The notes beneath the pieces are model-generated. The model was not told where the DNA came from. It did not search any database and worked only from the letters and a program-made list of their open reading frames with translations. The position numbers were made by a program, and so were the translations under genes. This document shows, piece after piece, positions 45,301-54,300 of a DNA stretch of 64,000 bases. The first letter of the stretch is position 1. The number at the start of each line of letters is the position of its first letter. Source of the stretch: Saccharina japonica (Eukaryota > Sar > Phaeophyceae > Laminariales > Laminariaceae); the NCBI GenBank assembly GCA_008828725.1, contig MEHQ01003579.1, positions 1 through 64,000 on the forward strand, in the 5' to 3' direction.

Positions 45301-48300
45301 TCGTAGGCTGGATCTGAGGTCCTCACCAGCGCGATGCGTTCAGAGTTTATGACGCAGTCGTTGGGTTTGTCGATCGATATGTCAAAATGTCAAACTTGAA
45401 AAAATGCGATTTTTTCCTTGTATATGATACGTATCTGGTAAGTATCCCCGTCGTCGTACGAGTACTTGACGTATGTACGAGTATGTATGTATGTGCTGTC
45501 TGGTACCTGGTATGAATGAACCTGGTATCAACTACGCATCCCCGTCGTACATGCGTACTCGTATGAATACAAGTATGAATACGGGCTCCAGGTTCACAGC
45601 TTGAGCCTGTGGCACTTTCCTTCTTGTCTGTGTACGCGTCGAAGAGACGCCAGGTTGTTGATCACACGAGATCTGGTTTGCACGATAAGATACGGAGATC
45701 TTATGACAGGGTGAATTGGTGATACTTGCATGGGAGATCCTTACGGTGATCTCCGACAAGATGTTACCGGGCACTTCCGACAAGATGTATGTGCAGGTAT
45801 ATATCAGATGTACGAGTATACGAGTTCATAAGACACTCTCCTGTCGTACCACACTGGTGATAGTACTCGTATAAGTGCTGATGATGGTGTATCATAGTAG
45901 TGTTGAGTTGACTTACAGTAGTATATGTGTTGTTGTTTGGTATCCACGACCCGGCTCCAAGAAGCACTTCGTACGAGTATGTATGTGTAGGTATACGAGT
46001 GATATATGAGTACGTAAGACAGCACACAGCACTCTCTCGTACACTGGCGACGGTGACTGTTCACCCTAGCCAAGGCCACAGTCGTTGAGCAAGATCGTTT
46101 ATATTTACGCAGGGATGTGTTCATGCACGGATGCTTATACTCGTATGTTGGCCTATATCTAGAGTTCGGAAATCCGCCGACATTGTAACATTGACGACCG
46201 AGGATAGGTTTGCCCCTACACGCTTTGTGCTAGAGCTGTCGACGTTGTTTATACTCTTCTTTAATTCCGGAGTTATCAGGTTGACAGTCTTGTGTTTATA
46301 TGTTTGTTATTGTTTCTTGTCTTCTCCTGTCTTCTTCAGCGTATTATATCTTATCATTATTATCATCAGCTTTGCCATCCGACAATGTGCAGCATGAGCT
46401 TCAGCGTCGACCACTCATAACATTCCCGAAAGCAGAAAACCACGGAAACAAAGGAAACCTATGCGCAAAGTCTAACTGTTTGGCAGCTCTTGTATCTTTG
46501 GTTGTGTTTATGTCCCCATCGTTTATATTTTCTTCACCATTGTTTGTACCCCTATTGAGAACCTTCGCCGTCAATTTGTTTCCTATTTATTCCTATTATC
46601 TTTATTTCGACCCTCTATCATCTCCATTACTACTTGCTTCAATCTGGCCCTACCACCGTGGGGGCGGGAGGGCCACTTATTCCCTAGTAATATGTATAGT
46701 TATGTTTGTGAAATTTTCGCACTTTTCGCAACTTTTCTCTTCGCACGAGCGCTTTTCGGCAAAACGCTAAGTACCCCGACACGGGAGGCCCGGCCGGACA
46801 CATTGGTCGAGGTTTGGGCTCGATCCGAGCTCTGTAGCTCGTATATATTATCAGTATTTTGTCTGAACATAAGCTTGTGAGACGCGGTTGTATTGAGCAC
46901 CATGTGTTTCGAAGTGCTGCAGATTCCATGGGAGGCATCTGCGAACGGTTCTTCAATGTCTGAGCACGGGGCTATTTTTTGGTACTGTATAAAATTACCG
47001 AAATATTGATAAAACGTTACACGGCATAGAACACCGTCCTCAGCAGTGGTCACTTCATTGGACTGCAGTTTCCTGTGGGGGAAAAAAGTCAAAGCTGTGA
47101 GAACGCCACCGAAGAAAACACGTAAGCCGGGATCAGCGTTAGAGTTCAAGCCTTTCTTTGCGACTATATCACATCGTGCCTCCTGTTTCCTGTGGCGAGC
47201 AGAGACCAGAACGCGTAATTTGGCCTATTATGAGCCGAGGCGGGCTACTGCCTGCTCCTCTATTGCGTTTGGGTAGCTTATATATCTGGCGTGCGCCGTC
47301 ATTGCCGTTGGTTGCTGTTCGAAAGGTGACTTGCCGGAAGATGTGATGACGCTCGACTTCTTGGTCATTCTCAACCTCAGTGACAACGGCCTCACTGGTG
47401 AGTGGGAGTTAATTGAATTGCGACGGCGCCGTTTACGGTCTCGCTCTCCTCCACACTCAACGATATATACTCAAACAAACAAGCTCGCGCATTTCACATA
47501 GAGCGTGTTCCGGGGGGATATTGTTGCCTACGGACCCTCCCTATATATTGGTCACAATACGTGTGTTCTCCGGGCAACCTGATCGAGCCCTTTCGTCGCC
47601 GGCTTGCAACCTCACACGTACCCCATACGTCTTTGATTTCCCTCCTGTCTATTCCGTCCGGGAACGCAATTTTCGAAGCATTCCACGAACTTCATCAGCG
47701 TTTGAGACAACGACTGTTCTGTATGCTATCGGTCGATTCGTTTGTATTTCCGCGGTCAAGAGGCCAGGCGGGGAAGTGGAACCATTCTCTCTGTCGACAC
47801 TCGCGACCAGCTATTGCCCTCTGGGGTGCAGTTGGCGTTGTAGTCGTTGTCCGCTTGATCCCGCGTTTTTGCCTGACTGCGGCGCTGTAGATCATCCCCG
47901 ACCTTGAACTCGTCACCTGTGTTGACCGTTCTTACATCAGGTTTACATTAATTTGCGGTGTCCCGTTACCTACGACTGTATGGGACACACGATGCTCCAG
48001 AAAATCAGTTGTGTACTGCCACCACGCTAACGCCGCTAACTTTCTCGACACAAAACCACGCAAGACTAGTGTGTTGCTGCCGCATGTCTGCGGTCACGGC
48101 ATTTAAACCCTGACCTCGTCCACGCTCCCCTTATCAGGCGTGCTATCTGCCTCCTTAGCAAATCTTCGATCCCTGCAGACCCTTGACCTCTCGGGCAACA
48201 ATCTCAAAGGTAAGGAGTGAGCGTGCAAGTGGACACCTCGAGTGCGTAGTACACATAGGTGCGATGTTTGGCGTTTTGTGAGTCGTGCATTGCCTCTACT

Positions 48301-51300
48301 GCCCGCGGTTGTTTTATTTATATATACTTTCTTGCAGTTCGTCTATAATATTCCATGCGCGCGAGAGGAGGGAGTTATAGCGGTAAGGCCGGATGTGTTC
48401 GTACCCAAGCACGGGTCGTTCACTACACGTGGCGAGAGGTACGGGAGAAAGTTTAGTTGTCGGTAGGCTTTGGGACATCTTAAGGTGTTGCAGTATATAT
48501 ACTCGTAGTGTGCAGTGCGAAGCCATCGGTGTGCTGTAGTAGCCTCGCAGACAGTTGTGTGCTGCCAATACAGCAGTCAACGGCCATGGATATCATTTGC
48601 GTGTCAGTGCTGCCGATGGAACACATACAGCGAAAGTCCCGGAAGAAGGGGCGATAGCTACCACTGACCGCGAACAATCGCTTCAGGCATGGGCTCTAGG
48701 GCGCACGGGCCTACATAGCGTAACTGGTTTCCTGAAAGCGACTGTAACTCCTGGTACAATTGTTTTGGTGCGTGCTCGAGTGCTGGACCTGCACCTCGGA
48801 CTACCATTTGTACCTCCATGTATCCAAGCCTATTCGGCAGTTTCCAAAGATTGGGTTCAATGCTGTACATGCTCCTTCTCGCGTACCTGGTACGGAAAAC
48901 CGGTACACGTTTACAGCCTGTTGTGGCATGCGCATGTTAGCGCCACCTGACTTGACCCCTTCCACATGGTCCTGTGATACATCTGGTACAGCTTCCACGA
49001 CTGAACGATACCCAAAGCGTTGAAGATAGTACCTGATACAGTACTAATTCAAGAGGTGCCGTCAGCATTGATGTAACACCCTCGTTGTTGCCGTTTCCCA
49101 TTACCACGAGAGGTTTTACCACTATACCGTAACCATTACCTGGTATCGCTTTGCTGCCCGCCTGCTGCTTTCCGGTCGGGGCCCGGGGGGGGGGTGAATG
49201 TAACAGGAACAATCCCTCGCGAGTTCGGCGAGTTGGTGCACCTCGTGTTTCTCAGCTTGAGCCAAAACCCATTGGAAGGTATGCTACACGGTAAACGCGC
49301 GTCCACTGTTATGTACCGTATCGTGCAAGGTGCCGCGCCTTCGATCTTACCAGGGGACGGTGGAAGTTGGGATTTGGACAGCGTGCCAGTTTTTACAACC
49401 AACGCCGTATCAAGCGCACCAGCTCAATGCCAGCGTAACTATTTCAATGCACGGCGCGCGCAGTATGTTTTGTCGAGGATACTCACAGTAGAACGAGGCG
49501 CGGTCTTGTCTTGATGTCTAAATTTGAACGCCCCCACGCTGTTCGAGGCTTCGCCGCATGATAAAGCTCGTTTCGCGTAAGAGCTCCTATCGCACAGACA
49601 AACGATGGACGGAGAAACCCGGCCGTTTATCTCATATGCATGTCGTCCCGTTTGGGTTTGATTCGCACCAGTTTTTCCGGTCATCCCAGGATTGATTTGC
49701 TCACCGCCTTGCCGTGGCCACCATAGATGAATGCGCTTCTCATGGCGGGCCTTCTCGGGATGCTCGCACACCCCTATCCCCTGTAAAACCCCGGCTGACC
49801 CTCGCCTCCTATTTCGCCCTCAAAACCGTCGTGAATTACAACACCACAGAGTGCATACCAGAAACGTTGGGAAATCTACCGCTCTTGGAGACGCTGGACC
49901 TCAGCAACTGTCAACTGTGTGGGTAAGGGCCTCGCTTCATACCGATGTAGCCCTACTTCGCCTGTAACGGGGCTTCGCATGTGCTACGGAATTTGTTATC
50001 GTGGTACAAATACACTGCTGTTGGAGTGCGAAGGAGGAGTATATATTCACTGTGCGGAAGTGCGGACTCCAACCGCGGTCAAACATTCCGGAGGCGGGTT
50101 GGCGGGATACTCATTGCCATGCGCAGACGCTCTGATCCCTACAATTCCGAGACGGAGGCCGTCGTACTTTCACCCACCAGGAAGGGGGGTGGTATAAACA
50201 GGACACCGAGGAAAGGTTGTACTCATGTCTTGCATGGCCGTAATCGTACGACCATAGACCCTCGCATCCTATACGGAGGGGGGATCTACATGACAGGTAC
50301 ATGATAGGCAACGCTTAACAGCCAATACCTCATTCGGAGATCATTTCAGTTCCATATTAACAAGATGTAGCACAGCAACAATGCTGCGGTTTCTTGAAAG
50401 ACCAGGAGCGAGACACGGCCTGAATGTCGCCCATTCAAACTTCTGCTCGTTCGCTAACCGTTCCACCTGATTATCACCTCTTGACCTTTCACTTGGCCTG
50501 TCGTGCACCAAAGTCGCATCCCGACGGAGTTTGAGGGGCTTCGAGCTCTGCAAGTTCTTCGACTCGAATGCAACGGCTTGACTGGTGAGCAGTGACACGG
50601 CGAGAGCAACGCTTTGCAACGCGATTTTACCAACATAGGAGCGCCTTTTTTGCTTGCGCTTACAGTAATTGTGTGCATGTGTATTCCATCTTTGTCGAAC
50701 GCGGAAGCGAGGACTCTGAAGATTAATACACGAGACACACTCGACCCTACGTAGACTGAGAAACCCCTGGATCTACTGAATAAACGCCACGTGAAACTTC
50801 GCGTCGTGTTCCGGACCCATCCGTGATGTGTGTTTGGGTGAAGGTGGTGGTACCGCGATGGTACGGATTAAGTGAGGAAGATGCCCTTTCTCCTCTGCGT
50901 TGGAAACTGATCTAAAACATGCGAGTCGAGGCCTCACGGTTGAACGGTGGTGAGCGCACTACTGCTCTGCCAGCGGGGCAAGGTTTTCGTGGCCAAACTC
51001 TACTTAACAGACGGCGGCACGTTTGTTTTGGCACATGCGGATAGATATGTTCTGAGTGCTGTATGCCTTTTTCCTGCCCTCTTCCCTCTCCCTCGAAACG
51101 TCAAACAAAGGAGGTGGCCAAATGTCCACCGGAATACCTGGTACGATAGATGAGCCACGTATCACATCTGCTCACACTTCGTTCCAATCAGCGCGACAGC
51201 ACTTACGGCACCCCCCACCCCACCTCCAACCCCCCGCACTCAACGCTGCTTTGTATATTTTATTGCTTCCTTAGGCGAGATTCCGGTCTCACTGGCGAAG

Positions 51301-54300
51301 CTGGATAACCTTACGGAGATATACCTCAGCGGCAACAGACTAACGGGTGCGTGACGAGTCCTGCCGCTACCCCCGGCCTTGAAGTAGACTTCAGTGACCC
51401 ATGCCACGGAAGGGAGTGCACTTTCCGGGCGAAACCATTTCAGACCGGTTGGGCTCAAGTAAGGGCTACGTAGTAAGTGTGATAAGGCTACGAGTACATT
51501 TGGTTTGGGACTCGGAGCGCACAGAAATTCTTGTCGCGCTGCTCGAAAAACATTATTCCCAAGACATGTTTCGGGTGGAATATTAAACTTCTTGTGTGAG
51601 TGACCTAGAAAGCAAGGCAACCGTGTGCATTTGTCCGCGAATGTTTCTAAGCTCGCTCAGTTCTTTCCGCTCAACCCACGTAAATTTGTTTCTTTTTAAG
51701 TTGATCTACTGTGCCAGGTCTAGTATCACGCGACCGGCACGCTAGAAACGCAGGGCTCGTATGTTTTCGTCACCCAAGCGGTGTACGAGCTCTTGTCTTC
51801 TGTATTGTCATGCCACCGGTGTCGGCGGCAGGGATGCATGCATTTTTTTAGTTTTTCACATTTCTCAATACGGCACACGATTAACATCACGACGACACGA
51901 CACACTTAGTTGACCTGCCCTACCACAAAGGGTGGGCACAAGTACTACTGAAGGGCGTTGTTAGCAACGTTCGGGTTTTAGTCGGTCAGGTTTATGAAGT
52001 ATACGGTGCTGCGTAGCTTGAAAGAAAGGTATGGACAACACAATGCCACCACAGCACCTTTCCAGTGGTGGATTTGATTGCAAGGATAAACTTTCGAGGA
52101 ACACAACAGATAAAAGGCGATTTGATCTGATTTAGAAAAAAAAAATGCACTAAAACGGAGGATTTCCGAATATCCATAGAGTAAGGCGCACATGATCACC
52201 CAATTCGAGTATATTTCAAACAAACAAGGCCGCAAATGAAAGTAGTGCGAAGCGACACTTTTGGTGCCAGATTGCCATCTTATTGGCTATATTGTGGTCC
52301 CGTCGCTTCTGGTGCTAGAGCGACAAACACGCGGCCCCTGTATATTTCGGGTTGCAGCTCGCACGTGTACAAACACAGTGCCTTCGAGTATTCGCGGTAC
52401 GAGCTCTATTACGTTAGACACGTCGAGGTGCAAAGGAAGGCAGCTATTGTCTTCGATGAACCCTGTCTCCCCTGCTTTGATCGCGCACGGCATTATTGTC
52501 TCCTTGCCTTCTCTTGTTTCTCGAAGGTGAAACTAAACAGAGGATAAATCTAACCCTGAACCTTGATGTTGATTGCTCCGCCTTGGGCGTGTTGTCCGGT
52601 TCGGACAGGAAACATACTGGCAGTATCCGGGAGCTGGCCTGCACTGCGTGTTCTGGACGTGTCGGACAATAGGCTGGAAGGTGAAGTAGGGTATATATAG
52701 AGTCGATACATGGAGACATAATTACCCGCGCCGCCCCGCCTGGCGCGCGCGCCTGCGCCCATCCCAAGGTTGGAATGATACCGTTTAAATCGCAAGATGA
52801 GACACACCCCTGGAGACTATTATCAAAGCTCATTTTCCCCACAAAGGGGAAGGTGCACACACCCCGAGAGCGATGCAGCTATTATGAACACAGCTACTAC
52901 CATCGATGTCGTTCCAAACCCAGCATGATTGATGATGTGTGCGCCCACCCCCCCCCCCGTCGTTTGAGATAAAACGGTTCGGAATTTCGTCCCAGGGTGT
53001 GTATTATATTATCACCCATGTTGATACGGTGAGTACATGTGTCCCTGGCCGAGTGTGGTGGTGTGGTTGGTCGATCCTTGGTGTCGGTAGCGCTGTTTCG
53101 ACGCCGTCTATTTTACGCCTCAGACGGTAATGATGGGTGCACGGTTCCGGCCAAACATCGGTCCCCCTCCCACGCTGGATGTACGACTACCCTCGTTTGA
53201 AGTCCAGTCACTTGACCCGCTGATCAGGGCGCGGTGCACATGTGCTCTTGACGCAGTGTCTTTACGGGGTGTAGGGTATAATATCTCCCCTTCACCACTA
53301 TCAGGGTTTTGTTCGCGCAGATTCCCCGATCTCTCAACTGGCCGCCCTCTAAAATGCCAAAGCCGGCACGTAGTGTGGAACGGCCTGGCTTTATACGGAA
53401 GCCCCGGCACCCGCTCTCTTTGACAGTTTGGAGGAACAGGGCTTTGTTGACAGTGCGGCATTGCATTTGGAGGGTAGATGTGTACTCGCTAGTAACACTA
53501 CTGAATATCTCGTCGCGTGTGATACTAACCTTTGTGCCTGTGTTTTATATTTCGAGTTGGAATTGAAACCATAGCATCCTGCACGACCTTCTCTTGTGCA
53601 TCGCTGAACTCAGATTGGACGCACAGTACATTGTACGTGCCATCTCGTTCACCCTCCCCGGCCCCTCAACCCCCGTCCCTGAAGCGCCATTATACGTGGG
53701 CGACATGATGATGATGTTCGTCTTGTTCTCGCATGACAGGGTGCATTCCCTCCGAAGTCATGGAATTCAAGTGCTTGACAAGCCTGATGTTGTACCGGAA
53801 CTGCGGCGTCAAGGGTGAGTTGACCACCCGCTTATCTCAAAGCAGAAGGACCACCTCAGAGAGTGTGTCATGGAAATGAACGAACAACCTCCGCTTTGGT
53901 GTTAGACCCATTGCCACGAAAACCTATAGAGGCGACACTGCTGTATGCACTATCCCCATTGCCGCGAAACCCTTTAGACACCACATTGCTGTGTGCACAA
54001 CATTGGGGAGCACCTCCAAGCGATGGCTTTCTCCGGTAAACATCTGATGACTGGTTGACTTCGTACGGAAAGGTTTGGTCTCAGTCGTAATGTGTGCACA
54101 GACAGTTATGTACGTGCGGTTACACCCATCCCATGGTACGTGGTAACCTATAACGTACGGCTATCAGCGCAGGTCCGGTGCGCCAACTGCGATAGGCGGA
54201 ACGGTGGGGCCCCCCGCTCGTACAATGATATGTGCATGTTTACCCAGCCAACGAATGCCCGCACAGTATACAGCCTCTCGAGCTCGTCCTGCTGGTGGTA

